This document shows positions 35,166 through 43,730 of a DNA stretch of 64,000 bases, one piece after another. The notes under the pieces were generated by a model that saw only the letters and a program-made list of their open reading frames with translations, was not told the DNA's origin and did not search any database. The DNA comes from MED-G105 sp039025235 (GTDB lineage Bacteria; Pseudomonadota; Alphaproteobacteria; Caulobacterales; Parvularculaceae): positions 62,001-126,000 of the forward strand of contig JBCCOS010000008.1 of NCBI GenBank assembly GCA_039025235.1, written 5' to 3'. The translations under genes and the position numbers were made by a program. How positions within the stretch are numbered: the stretch's first letter is position 1; each line of letters begins with the position of its first letter.

Positions 35166-35810
35166 ATGAATTCAATGGTCCATAATAACCAACGACGCGG
35201 ATTAATGTTGATTTTATCTAGCCCCTCTGGCGCTGGGAAAACAACCTTGTCGGACCGTTTATTGAAGATTCTTGACGATATGGTCTTATCGGTTTCTGCA
35301 ACGACACGTTCTCCAAGGCCTGGCGAGGTCCATGGCAAAGACTATTTTTTCGTCTCTGAAGAAGAATTTCTGACGATGCAAAGCGATGGGAAATTTTTAG
35401 AACACGCGCGTGTTTTTGAAAATTACTATGGCACGCCCAAAGCGCCTGTTTTTGAAGCTTTAGAGGCTGGTAAGGATGTGCTTTTTGATATCGACTGGCA
35501 AGGCGCACAACAGCTAGAAGAAGTTGCTTCACGGGACGTCGTAAAAGTATTTGTTCTGCCGCCGTCTCGGAGTGAACTGGAAAGGCGCCTTAAGACACGG
35601 AATCAGGACTCTGATGAAATCGTGCAGTCACGCATGGCGAAGGCGGATGATGAAATGTCCCATTGGCCTGAATATGATTACGTTATCATCAATGACGACA
35701 TGGATCAGTCAGAGGAGACAATTAAAACCATCTTGATGGCGGAACGACAAAAACGTTTCAGACAAGTGGCCCTATCGAAATTTGTAAATACTCTGATGGA
35801 TAAGGAATAA
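35166..35810 (+). CDS. gmk: guanylate kinase
   Basis: Phosphorylates GMP to GDP. Walker A is SSPSGAGKTTLS; the GMP-binding region has TTRSPRPGEVHGKDYFFVS and LFDIDWQGAQQ, and the lid has RLKTRNQDSDE. It has 214 residues. The start at ATG 35166 has no strong ribosome site; ATG 35178 is an alternative. It is the last gene of the fab-to-gmk run. A short hairpin (GAATAA/TTATTC) overlaps its stop. Confidence 0.96.
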   Translation: MNSMVHNNQRRGLMLILSSPSGAGKTTLSDRLLKILDDMVLSVSATTRSPRPGEVHGKDYFFVSEEEFLTMQSDGKFLEHARVFENYYGTPKAPVFEALEAGKDVLFDIDWQGAQQLEEVASRDVVKVFVLPPSRSELERRLKTRNQDSDEIVQSRMAKADDEMSHWPEYDYVIINDDMDQSEETIKTILMAERQKRFRQVALSKFVNTLMDKE

Positions 35811-35881
35811 CGGCTTATTCAGACGTTAAATGGAATTGTACTAAGATTGATACGAGACAGTTTAATGGAGACGGCAGTTTA

Positions 35882-35944
35882 ATGGGCAACCAAGCCCCCT
35901 TGGGGGAGAATCGGGGTGCGATGCCAGAATTCAAAAAATATTAA
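35882..35944 (+). CDS. possible 20-residue small ORF
   Basis: A short frame encodes a 20-residue peptide (MGNQAPLGENRGA then MPEFKKY), with GGAG 11 bases upstream. It stands in the 230-base gap between gmk and lemA. The peptide composition looks protein-like, but the spacing is long and the length alone proves nothing. The underlying DNA also has a G/C-rich inverted stretch (GCCCCCTTGGGGG), so it may instead be a structured RNA or part of a terminator. Confidence 0.25.
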   Translation: MGNQAPLGENRGAMPEFKKY

Positions 35945-36040
35945 ATGCTATTTCTGTATTATTTACGATCTGACTTCTGAAAGACTTAAGCCAAATTAAG
36001 ACGACTTTAGCGAGAGCTTAAAACGACCAAGGAGAGAAGC

Positions 36041-36604
36041 GTGTCGGGTTTTTGGATTTTTATTGGTGTCGCAGCAGTCCTAGCTGTCATCGCGGTTATC
36101 ATTTATAACCGGATTGTCGCTTTAAATCTGCGCGCGGACCAAGCGTTTGCGGACGTCGATGTTCAGTTGAAACAACGCCATGATCTCGTTCCTAACCTGG
36201 TTGAAACTGTTAAGGGATACGCAGCGCACGAAAAAGAGACCCTTGATGCGGTAATCAGTGCAAGAAACACGGCCGTATCGGCATCAGGCGCAGCCGCACA
36301 AGGTCAAGCCGAAGGGGTGTTAGGGGCTGCATTAGGCAAGTTATTCGCGCTGGCGGAAGCCTATCCAGATTTAAAGGCGAATACGAATTTCTTGGAATTG
36401 CAGCGAGAACTATCTGATCTGGAAAACAAACTAGCGGCAGCGCGCCGGTTCTTTAATAGCGCGGTGCAGGAGTTCAATACCGCAATACAACAAATTCCCG
36501 GGAATTTTATTGCGCCTATGGGCGGTTTTAAACAACGAGACTTTTTTGAAATTCCGGACGCGTCGCGGGCAGAGGTGGAATCTGCTCCAGCGGTTGGATT
36601 TTAA
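36041..36604 (+). CDS. lemA: LemA-family protein
   Basis: A 187-residue protein with an N-terminal membrane helix (about 2-24) and the LemA helical bundle: NLRADQAFADVDVQLKQRHD, LVPNLVETVKGYAAHEKETL, and the C-terminal AARRFFNSAVQEFNTAIQ followed by the FPG-like IPGN. Function is not firmly known. GTG 36041 follows AAGGAGAG. A gene for an M48 metalloprotease follows 70 bases later; LemA and M48 genes are often paired, so they probably act together at the membrane. Confidence 0.92.
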   Translation: MSGFWIFIGVAAVLAVIAVIIYNRIVALNLRADQAFADVDVQLKQRHDLVPNLVETVKGYAAHEKETLDAVISARNTAVSASGAAAQGQAEGVLGAALGKLFALAEAYPDLKANTNFLELQRELSDLENKLAAARRFFNSAVQEFNTAIQQIPGNFIAPMGGFKQRDFFEIPDASRAEVESAPAVGF

Positions 36605-36674
36605 GACAGATAACAGTTCTACCATTGTACACATGAAATTTATTGGCCAACGCTGACGAACCAGGGGTGCAGCG

Positions 36675-37640
36675 ATGCGCGCCTACGGGCTGCAAACACA
36701 CATATGGAATAATAATGTAAAGTCGGTCTTGCTTATGGCCGGCTTTCCTATTGTGCTGGCCCTGTTACTTTTGGGATTGGTTGTTGGCTATGTTGGGCTG
36801 GCCTTTGCCCCGACAACAAATGAAGAAGCAATCGCTCTTATCCTCGCTCAATATAAACAGGTGTGGCCATTTGCGTTTTTAGCCGCGCTCATCTGGTTCG
36901 GTATTGCATTTGCTTTTCACCAATCGATGATCAAAGCCGCTATTGGTTCAAAGGGCTTGGATCGTAAAGACAATCCGAGGATCTATAATCTGCACGAAAA
37001 TCTTTGTATCGCATGCGGAATGAGACCGCCAAAACTTGATATCGTTGAAACAAATCAACTGAACGCCTTCGCCAGCGGGATTGATGAAAGCAGTTATACC
37101 GTAACGCTCACCCGTGGATTGATAAATACTCTAGAAGACGCTGAATTAGAAGCAGTTATTGCTCACGAGCTAACCCACATTAGGAATCGTGACGTAAGGT
37201 TGCTTATTGTATCAGTGATTTTTGTTGGAATTATTGCTTTCGTTGGCGAAATTATTTTTCGAAATATGTTCCGCGCAGGGCTGTATTCTAGCGGCCATTC
37301 ACGATCTCGGAAGGGCGATAGTCGGGGAGGTGGCTTACTCATTATCGCCGCAATCGCAATTATTGCGATCGCTTATTTCTTGGCTGTTTTGATCCGTTTT
37401 GCCCTCTCCCGAAAGCGGGAATACTTAGCCGATGCCGGTGCTGTTGATCTCACACGCAATCCGGACGCGATGGCATCGGCTTTACAAAAAATTTCAGGAC
37501 GATCGGCGATCGAACAAGCACCTGACGATATCAAGCAAATGATGGTCGATAACGCGCAGCCTTTCCTCGGAATGTTCACAACACACCCGCCAATCGAAAA
37601 GCGTGTTGAAGCGCTAAGAGAGTATGCAGGCGCTCTCTGA
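36675..37640 (+). CDS. M48-family (HtpX-like) membrane metalloprotease
   Basis: A 321-residue inner-membrane zinc protease. Helices lie at about 15-42 and 65-85. The zinc site HELTH is in AVIAHELTHIRNRD, two further helices follow, and the third ligand Glu is in RKREYLADAGAVDLT. It ends with the HPPIEKRVEALR motif of HtpX-type enzymes. AGGGG stands seven bases before ATG 36675. It is probably co-transcribed with lemA, and its likely role is turnover of damaged membrane proteins. Confidence 0.93.
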   Translation: MRAYGLQTHIWNNNVKSVLLMAGFPIVLALLLLGLVVGYVGLAFAPTTNEEAIALILAQYKQVWPFAFLAALIWFGIAFAFHQSMIKAAIGSKGLDRKDNPRIYNLHENLCIACGMRPPKLDIVETNQLNAFASGIDESSYTVTLTRGLINTLEDAELEAVIAHELTHIRNRDVRLLIVSVIFVGIIAFVGEIIFRNMFRAGLYSSGHSRSRKGDSRGGGLLIIAAIAIIAIAYFLAVLIRFALSRKREYLADAGAVDLTRNPDAMASALQKISGRSAIEQAPDDIKQMMVDNAQPFLGMFTTHPPIEKRVEALREYAGAL

Positions 37641-37700
37641 CGTCATTTTGAAGTGCATCCGTGATGTGAAGTGCATTGTGATGTTATGTCTGCCGGTTTT

Positions 37701-37807
37701 CTAGAGCCGTTTGCATTCAAGCTGATTCAGAAAACAGCTCTAGATTCTAGTTGGAGCCTGTTGCGAACCGCAAAACCGGTGATCCACTTTTGCTGCAACA
37801 GGCTCTA
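37701..37807. repeat. two stacked palindromes between M48 protease and FlhF-like gene
   Basis: The first inverted repeat is CTAGAGC (37701-37707) with GCTCTAG (37738-37744). The second is GAGCCTGTTGC (37753-37763) with GC-GCAACAGGCTC (to about 37805), whose loop holds CAAAACCGGTGATCCACTTTTG. The first shares the CTAGAGC/GCTCTAG edges of copies A-C but not their interior. It is placed where two transcripts converge, so it could end both. Confidence 0.7.
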
Positions 37808-37824
37808 ATGCGCTTTTACAAAAA

Positions 37825-38958
37825 TCAGCGGCCCATCTGACCTGGACCAGCGCTCATCAGACGCCTGCCTAAGAACTCAGGAGACGCTGTGATCAGGCCT
37901 TCTGAGATAAAGGGGCTTTCTGAAAAGTTGGCGAGGCTAAGACCTGCTTCGTAAGCTGCTGTTAGGCCGGCTCCTACACGCTTTGTCGCGTCGAACTTGG
38001 TAATGATCATGCGCCGGACACCAAACTCGGCAAATGATGTTGCCCAGTCTTTATACTCTTCCGGATCACCGCTGGCTGGGAGGACCAGCACCGGTTCGGC
38101 GCCCGCGGCATCCTGATAACTTCTCAGCGCTGCAAAATCCCCGGGGTCGAAGGGGCTGATACCTGGTGTATCAAAAATAACAAAGCCATTCGCAGGCTTG
38201 GATTTAAGCGCTTGTGACACGTCAAGAGGGGTTTCTACAATATAATACTCCGCACCAAGCGCTTTGCCATAGGTCTGCAACTGTTCAATTGCACCGGCCC
38301 GTCCGACATCGGCTGTCATCATGAAAGCGCCGGTGCCATTATTAATGGCAGCAGATGCCAATTTCGCAGAGCACGAGGTTTTGCCAGCCCCAGTGGGACC
38401 AACGAGCATTATCGGTGCGGCTAGCGCCGTATCGATAGGATTAAATGAAAAGACCTCTCGCAACGCATGTTCGAGGCTATACAAGTCGTCATCAATTCCG
38501 GCGCCGCGTGCAGCATTCAATAACGCAGAAATAAGATCCGAATCGATACTGTGGGGCCTTAGAATATCAACGATACCGCCAACACCTGGATCGGATAGAT
38601 CAAGTTTTGGTTGCTTGCGCGATCGTGACACGAGCTTGTTTGAAAGATTCGATAAGTTATTCTCGCCGAATTTTTGTTCCAACGGCTCGTTCAGCCGGGC
38701 GCCGGATGAATTCCGTCGACGACGAGGGGCTCTCGTTTCTTCTCCATCAAAGCCCGTGCCGAAATTTCGAGACTGGTGCGTTGAGTTGCTTGGATTAGAT
38801 AAAGGATCAGATACTGGTGGTTCCGGTCGGTCAGCAGCCGATAACTCAATATCGCCACTTGGTAAGTCTCTCACCGATAGGACGACCATATTATTGCCAA
38901 TTGCTCTCCTGGCTTTTGCCTTTGCGGCCTTCAAATCAGGGGCAATAAATTTCATCAT
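37825..38958 (-). CDS. flhF: FlhF-like SRP-family GTPase
   Basis: About 377 residues. The N-terminus (MKFIAPDLKAAKAKARRAIG) resembles the FlhF B-domain start, followed by a long Ser/Asn/Arg-rich linker (about 55-130), a helical N-domain and an SRP54-type G-domain: G1 VGPTGAGKTSCSAK, G3-like FDTPG, G4-like TKFDATKR. FlhF places and numbers polar flagella. The G3 DTPGI and G4 TKFD fit the SRP/FtsY/FlhF class. Start ATG 38958 or 38955 is preferred to TTG 38970. No other flagellar gene is nearby, so the functional label rests on the domain match. Confidence 0.75.
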   Translation of the reverse strand: MMKFIAPDLKAAKAKARRAIGNNMVVLSVRDLPSGDIELSAADRPEPPVSDPLSNPSNSTHQSRNFGTGFDGEETRAPRRRRNSSGARLNEPLEQKFGENNLSNLSNKLVSRSRKQPKLDLSDPGVGGIVDILRPHSIDSDLISALLNAARGAGIDDDLYSLEHALREVFSFNPIDTALAAPIMLVGPTGAGKTSCSAKLASAAINNGTGAFMMTADVGRAGAIEQLQTYGKALGAEYYIVETPLDVSQALKSKPANGFVIFDTPGISPFDPGDFAALRSYQDAAGAEPVLVLPASGDPEEYKDWATSFAEFGVRRMIITKFDATKRVGAGLTAAYEAGLSLANFSESPFISEGLITASPEFLGRRLMSAGPGQMGR

Positions 38959-39232
38959 TGGAATACCCAAAGGGTTAGCCCAGGTGACTGCGAGCCGACT
39001 GGACGTTGAAAGCTTCTATTACTAATGACGAATAAACAATCCCACGCTTCGCTAGAGTTGCTCCGCCATCACTAAGCGTAGCTTTGATCCAACAGCGCAT
39101 CAAGCAATCAAAAAATGTCGATGAGGAAAATATATCCTCGAAGCGCAAATAATAGCGTTTTAGGAACGCAGGTGGGCGAGCAACATACTGTTGCTGCTTA
39201 ACCTATAAGTGTGTACGGATGAAAGATAGACA

Positions 39233-39532
39233 TCATCTGTACTGTTGAACGCGGGTCGCTCTCAAGCCGGCCATTCCATATTGATCAATGGCTTTTTGCC
39301 AACTCAAAAACTCTTCCATCGTTAAGTGATAACGTTCGCACGCTTCTTCCAAAGTCAGTAGGCCACCACGCACAGCAGCAACGACTTCAGCTTTGCGACG
39401 AATTACCCACCTTTTCGTCGTCTGCGGTGGCAGGTCGGCGAGGGTGAGGGGCATACCATCTGGTCCTATCACATAGGCGTCCGATGGGTTTGCCTGTGGG
39501 GCTTCGTCAGCCTGGTCGGCAAAGGAACTCAT
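39233..39532 (-). CDS. sciP: CtrA inhibitor SciP (DUF1153)
   Basis: A 99-residue helix-turn-helix protein. It matches the Caulobacter SciP core closely: VIGPDGMPLTLADLPP, RWVIRRKAEVVAAVRGGLL, EEACERYHLTMEEFLSWQ and GLRATRVQQYR. SciP binds CtrA and blocks its activation of target promoters in the cell cycle. Start is ATG 39532, with GAGGG about nine bases upstream; a TTG at 39547 overlaps that site and is rejected. It stands alone between the FlhF-like gene and divergent mnmA. ctrA itself is not in the window. Confidence 0.93.
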   Translation of the reverse strand: MSSFADQADEAPQANPSDAYVIGPDGMPLTLADLPPQTTKRWVIRRKAEVVAAVRGGLLTLEEACERYHLTMEEFLSWQKAIDQYGMAGLRATRVQQYR

Positions 39533-39831
39533 GTACTTATCCCTCAATGTTTACGCAACTAATCATCTCAATCTACTCAGGTGCTTTTAAAAAACGCCTA
39601 AGTCGTATGGTAAATTGCCAAGTAAGCATCTGATTAAAAGTGATTATTTGGCTTTCATTGAAGGTTGACGATGAACTATAAATCACACGGCTTTAGTGTA
39701 TGATTTCAGGAAATTTGACTAAATCGGGGCATAAGTGACCCATCACTGGTCAGGCCGAGGCGTTTCGTCTCGATTGGGAACAATGTTGCTCTCTGGCGTG
39801 TTTTAAAGGATGCGTTTATTGTCCAACCACA

Positions 39832-40992
39832 ATGATTGAAAGTTCAGACATACCAACAGTTGATCTCGACGTGCCGCCGGGCAGTCCTGTTATCGTCGCT
39901 ATGTCGGGCGGCGTGGACTCATCTGTTGCAGCGGCTCTGGTGGCGCGATCCGGTTACAAAGCAATTGGGGTCACCCTTCAGCTTTATGACCATGGTCAAG
40001 CAATTCAGAAAAAAGGGGCTTGCTGTGCGGGCCAAGATATACAGGACGCGAGGAGCGTTGCTGATAGGCTCGGAATCCCCCATTACGTCCTCGACTATGA
40101 AGATCGCTTTTCTCAGTCTGTGATTGACGATTTTGCCGATACTTATCTTGCCGGGGCGACCCCTATTCCTTGCGTACGATGTAATGAGCGCGTCAAATTT
40201 CGCGATCTTATGGAGACAGCAAAGGACCTTGGCGGCGCTGCAATGGTCACCGGACACTATGTTCAACGGGTTCAAGGTTGTGACGGCATACAATTATGCC
40301 GAGCCGTGGACCCATCAAAGGACCAAAGCTATTTCCTATTCGCGACAACGCAGGAGCAACTTGAGTTTTTACGTTTTCCTCTTGGCGGCATGTCTAAGCA
40401 ACAAACCCGTGATATAGCGGCTTCTCTCGATTTACCGATTGCATCCAAGCCTGATAGTCAGGACATCTGTTTTGTCCCTGAGGGTAAATACGCAACAATC
40501 GTTGAAAAGCTTCGCCCCGGATCGGTTGAACCTGGCGACATCGTTGATCTTGATGGAAATATTTTAGGCCGACACGCTGGCGTTATTCATTATACGGTCG
40601 GACAGCGGCGAGGTCTGGGGATCGCTGTTGGTGAACCACTTTATGTGGTAAAAGTTGATGCGCCAAACCGCCGGGTTGTCGTTGGGCCACGAGAAGCCTT
40701 GTCGGTTAAAAGAATTTGCTTAAAGGAAATTTCTTGGATTGGGCCCGGAAAAATTGAAACGGCAATCGACGATCAAATGGAAATCGCCGTAAAAGTTCGA
40801 TCAACGCGCCCAGCAACGCCAGCACGTCTTGTATCGATTGACGGCAACCCTGGGGTCGAGCTGTTCGCCTCTGAGGAGGGCGTTGCTCCAGGTCAGGCCT
40901 GCGTTTTCTATGCTAAAGAACCAAATGCCGATCGGGTTCTTGGTGGCGGCTGGATTGCTAGTGCCATTTCTAATGTCGATCGCGCCGCATAG
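39832..40992 (+). CDS. mnmA: tRNA 2-thiouridine(34) synthase MnmA
   Basis: A 386-residue enzyme that thiolates U34 of Lys, Glu and Gln tRNAs. It has the PP-loop AMSGGVDSSVAA, the first catalytic Cys in PCVRCNERVKF, the second in DSQDICFVPEG, and the HYTVGQRRGLGIA and central beta-barrel regions. Its start ATG 39832 lacks a clear ribosome site. The ~300 bases upstream, shared with divergent sciP, show no gene. Confidence 0.95.
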   Translation: MIESSDIPTVDLDVPPGSPVIVAMSGGVDSSVAAALVARSGYKAIGVTLQLYDHGQAIQKKGACCAGQDIQDARSVADRLGIPHYVLDYEDRFSQSVIDDFADTYLAGATPIPCVRCNERVKFRDLMETAKDLGGAAMVTGHYVQRVQGCDGIQLCRAVDPSKDQSYFLFATTQEQLEFLRFPLGGMSKQQTRDIAASLDLPIASKPDSQDICFVPEGKYATIVEKLRPGSVEPGDIVDLDGNILGRHAGVIHYTVGQRRGLGIAVGEPLYVVKVDAPNRRVVVGPREALSVKRICLKEISWIGPGKIETAIDDQMEIAVKVRSTRPATPARLVSIDGNPGVELFASEEGVAPGQACVFYAKEPNADRVLGGGWIASAISNVDRAA

Positions 40993-41102
40993 TGTCATAT
41001 TGCGCGTGTTAGGAAAGACAAGAACCGTTCTGTGCACTGACTTTATCAATTATTCAGGGCGCTATATGAAGAAAAAATTTATAAGTCTCATCTGATTTGC
41101 CA

Positions 41103-42227
41103 ATGACGCGGGCTATAGAACGTGTAGATACGATCGTTATCGGTGCTGGCGTTGTCGGCCTTGCTGTTGCGCGTGCGCTACAACTCAGCGGACGAGACGT
41201 TTTTTTATTGGAGAAGAACGCAAGCTTTGGTGAGGAGACATCATCTCGCAATTCTGAAGTCATACATGCCGGGATCTATTACAGACCAGGTGGACTACGT
41301 GCTCAACTATGCCATCCTGGCAAGCAGATGCTTTATGCATACTGTAAGGATCGTGGCGTAACCTTTGACAATTGTGGCAAGCTCGTTGTTGGTCATACAG
41401 CTGATGATCATCAACGTTTGGTCCAATTAAAGGAAACCGCAAACCAGAACGGGGTTACTGACGTTAAGCTCATTTCTAAGAACGAAATCATAGATCTGGA
41501 ACCGAAACTCAACGCGACTACCGCACTTTTCTCCCCCTCATCAGGGATAATTGACAGTCATGGATTTATGTTGGCTATTTTAGGTGATTTCGAAAATGCG
41601 GGTGGCACATATGTGTCATCGACTGAAATCGTCAGCGGATCAGTTGAGAGTAACGGAATTACAATCAGTATCGGCGGCAATAATGCTGTAGCCTTCAAAG
41701 CCAAGTTGGTCGTGAATAGTGCCGGTCTCTGTGCCGATAAAGTCGCTGAATCGATTAATGGATTAAGCCATAAATTCATTCCAAGGGTCCGACCAGCAAA
41801 GGGTTTGTATTTCGCATATACGGGAGCACCACCATTCTCTCGGCTTATTTATCCGGTCCATAGTGCTGACAGTCAAGGAATTCATTACACAAAGGATCTA
41901 GGCGGACAAGCTAAGCTGGGCCCCGATATCTCATGGGATGCTCCGCTAGGGGACTATTCACTTGATGAAACAAAACGTGATATTTTTTTCAAAGGCGCCA
42001 GAAAATTTTGGCCTGACTTAGAAAAGGAGCGTCTTCAAGCATCTTACGCTGGACAACGGCCAAAACTGACGGGCCCCGGTGAGGAAGGGGACTTTCGTCC
42101 ACTTTTTCCAGAGGACCATGGAACAAATGGCTATATTGGACTTTACGGTATTGAATCGCCGGGTTTAACGGCAAGTCTCGCAATTGCAGAATACGTCTTG
42201 CAACGACTTAAAAAGCCAAGGAACTGA
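41103..42227 (+). CDS. lhgO: FAD-dependent oxidoreductase, L-2-hydroxyglutarate oxidase family
   Basis: A 374-residue flavoenzyme of the DAO superfamily. The N-terminal dinucleotide fold is IVIGAGVVGLAVARAL, followed by the L2HGDH-type segment SSRNSEVIHAGIYYRPGGLRAQLCHPG, a central LVVNSAGLCAD, and the C-terminal GLYGIESPGLTASLAIAE FAD-binding end. Members oxidise L-2-hydroxyglutarate or related 2-hydroxyacids, passing electrons to the respiratory chain. The exact substrate is not proven by sequence. ATG 41103 is chosen over TTG 41097. It follows mnmA by 110 bases. Confidence 0.82.
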   Translation: MTRAIERVDTIVIGAGVVGLAVARALQLSGRDVFLLEKNASFGEETSSRNSEVIHAGIYYRPGGLRAQLCHPGKQMLYAYCKDRGVTFDNCGKLVVGHTADDHQRLVQLKETANQNGVTDVKLISKNEIIDLEPKLNATTALFSPSSGIIDSHGFMLAILGDFENAGGTYVSSTEIVSGSVESNGITISIGGNNAVAFKAKLVVNSAGLCADKVAESINGLSHKFIPRVRPAKGLYFAYTGAPPFSRLIYPVHSADSQGIHYTKDLGGQAKLGPDISWDAPLGDYSLDETKRDIFFKGARKFWPDLEKERLQASYAGQRPKLTGPGEEGDFRPLFPEDHGTNGYIGLYGIESPGLTASLAIAEYVLQRLKKPRN

Positions 42228-42292
42228 CAATCCCTAATTTATACTGTAGTTTATGAAGTACGTTGCCAATAATTCCAAAACCTAACGGAAAT

Positions 42293-43435
42293 ATGACTAT
42301 AACCGATTCCTCAAACCTTGATCAAAATATAAGCGTAACCGGTGAAGAAGAGCTCCGATTTATTCGGAACTTTCACGACGTCTTTCTCAGTGTGGGTCTT
42401 TTTATGCTCTCGCTGGGTGTATTACTCGTATCTGTATTGATTATTGGTGAGAGTGCATTTTCCGGTTCGCTTTCAGGCTCCCTTTCAGATTCCGTGGCAA
42501 GTATTCGAGGTATCTCCCTACAAGCAAGCATTGTGTTCTTTATCGATGCCGCTTTGATGTGGGTGTTGGCGGAAATATTTGCTCGCGCACGGCGTCTGTT
42601 TCTGCCGTCTATCGTTATTCTAATGGCCTTTACAGGTTTTTTCGCTGTCAGCGCTTTTTACACTTTCATTACATTGTTTGCGAACAATGATCTTCTGCAA
42701 ATTCAAAGTATCTTAGGTGAATTGAAATATCTGGCGCTGTGGGTTGGTGGTGGTTCTACGGTTGCTATCTTGATCTACTATATCCGTATGAAACTCCCTT
42801 TTGCTATGGGATTGGCAGGTGTTGGCGTTGTTGCCACGGCGGTTGGAACATTGTTCTCTTTTGCCCCCGGATTAGCGTTTGCTCTTGGACCTTTGATTTT
42901 GGTCATATCGGGTCTTTTTCTATTTGTTTTGGGGGTTGTCTATGACGCTCGAGACCCGGCGCGACGAACGCGTTATTCCGATAATGGCTTCTGGCTCCAC
43001 TTTTTTGCTGCACCTTTGATATTCACCGGTGTGATAAATGCCGTTGTTGGCTCTGGCGGCCCCACTGTTGCTGCCGTCAGCGGTTCAGGAATATCCGCAG
43101 CAATAATGACTCTTCTGGTCGTGACATTCTTTGCGATTGTTTCGCTTGTGATTAATCGCCGAGCCTTGTTGGTTTCTGGACTGCTTTCTGCCCTTATTGC
43201 GGTCGGTGTATTGGTGAGATCTGCCGGTTTATCAGCAGCCTGGGTCGGCGGCCTTACGCTTTTGATCCTTGGATTGGTTATGGTCATTCTTGGTGGGGCG
43301 TGGCATAGCTTGAGGAGGATCGTTATTTCCCCATTTCCAACGACAGGATTTTGGGCACGCATTATCCCTCCAGAGGACATTGATAGCGAAGACAGCAGAA
43401 CTCAAGTGGCGGACGATCATATTGGAGCAAGATAA
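42293..43435 (+). CDS. uncharacterised polytopic membrane protein (about 10 TM helices)
   Basis: About 380 residues with ten hydrophobic segments, among them LSVGLFMLSLGVLLVSVLII, FFIDAALMWVLAEIF, ALWVGGGSTVAILIYYI, GPLILVISGLFLFVLGVVY and WVGGLTLLILGLVMVILGG. A ~35-residue cytoplasmic N-terminus contains EEELRFIRNFHDV, and a hydrophilic C-terminus ends the chain. I do not recognise the family; it has no visible transporter or enzyme motif. Start ATG 42293 is preferred to TTG 42263. It follows lhgO on the same strand by 65 bases and precedes tRNA-Met. Confidence 0.75.
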   Translation: MTITDSSNLDQNISVTGEEELRFIRNFHDVFLSVGLFMLSLGVLLVSVLIIGESAFSGSLSGSLSDSVASIRGISLQASIVFFIDAALMWVLAEIFARARRLFLPSIVILMAFTGFFAVSAFYTFITLFANNDLLQIQSILGELKYLALWVGGGSTVAILIYYIRMKLPFAMGLAGVGVVATAVGTLFSFAPGLAFALGPLILVISGLFLFVLGVVYDARDPARRTRYSDNGFWLHFFAAPLIFTGVINAVVGSGGPTVAAVSGSGISAAIMTLLVVTFFAIVSLVINRRALLVSGLLSALIAVGVLVRSAGLSAAWVGGLTLLILGLVMVILGGAWHSLRRIVISPFPTTGFWARIIPPEDIDSEDSRTQVADDHIGAR

Positions 43436-43629
43436 ACAAAGTCATCCCGTGCGCTCATTATAACGCTTCTAAGGCCGCCCCCTTGCTTCTATTAGTACAT
43501 TCAATCTCTATTCAGCATCCAGGATGCGCTTGAGGGGAAACTTAACTCATGAGGGCCTTGCGAGCGGCGGCAGCACCCGCTATAGCCCAGCGCTTGTTAT
43601 CAGAAATGCTGAATGCTGGTGATTATTAC

Positions 43630-43706
43630 GGCGGGGTAGCTCAGTTGGTGAGAGCGCAGGATTCATAACCCTGAGGTCGCGAGTTCAAGTCTCGCCCCCG
43701 CTACCA
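43630..43706 (+). tRNA. tRNA-Met (CAT), elongator type
   Basis: A 77-base cloverleaf including encoded CCA. The acceptor GGCGGGG pairs with CCCCGCT (G-U at 1-72), U8-A9, D stem GCTC/GAGC, anticodon arm GCAGGATTCATAACCCTG with anticodon CAT, and T arm GCGAG-TTCAAGT-CTCGC. Overall it closely resembles the elongator tRNA-Met of Alphaproteobacteria; a CAT anticodon could also be tRNA-Ile2, but the body argues for Met. It stands between the 10-TM gene and convergent folD. Confidence 0.96.
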
Positions 43707-43730
43707 ACTCATTTCTGATGGAATTGGGCT

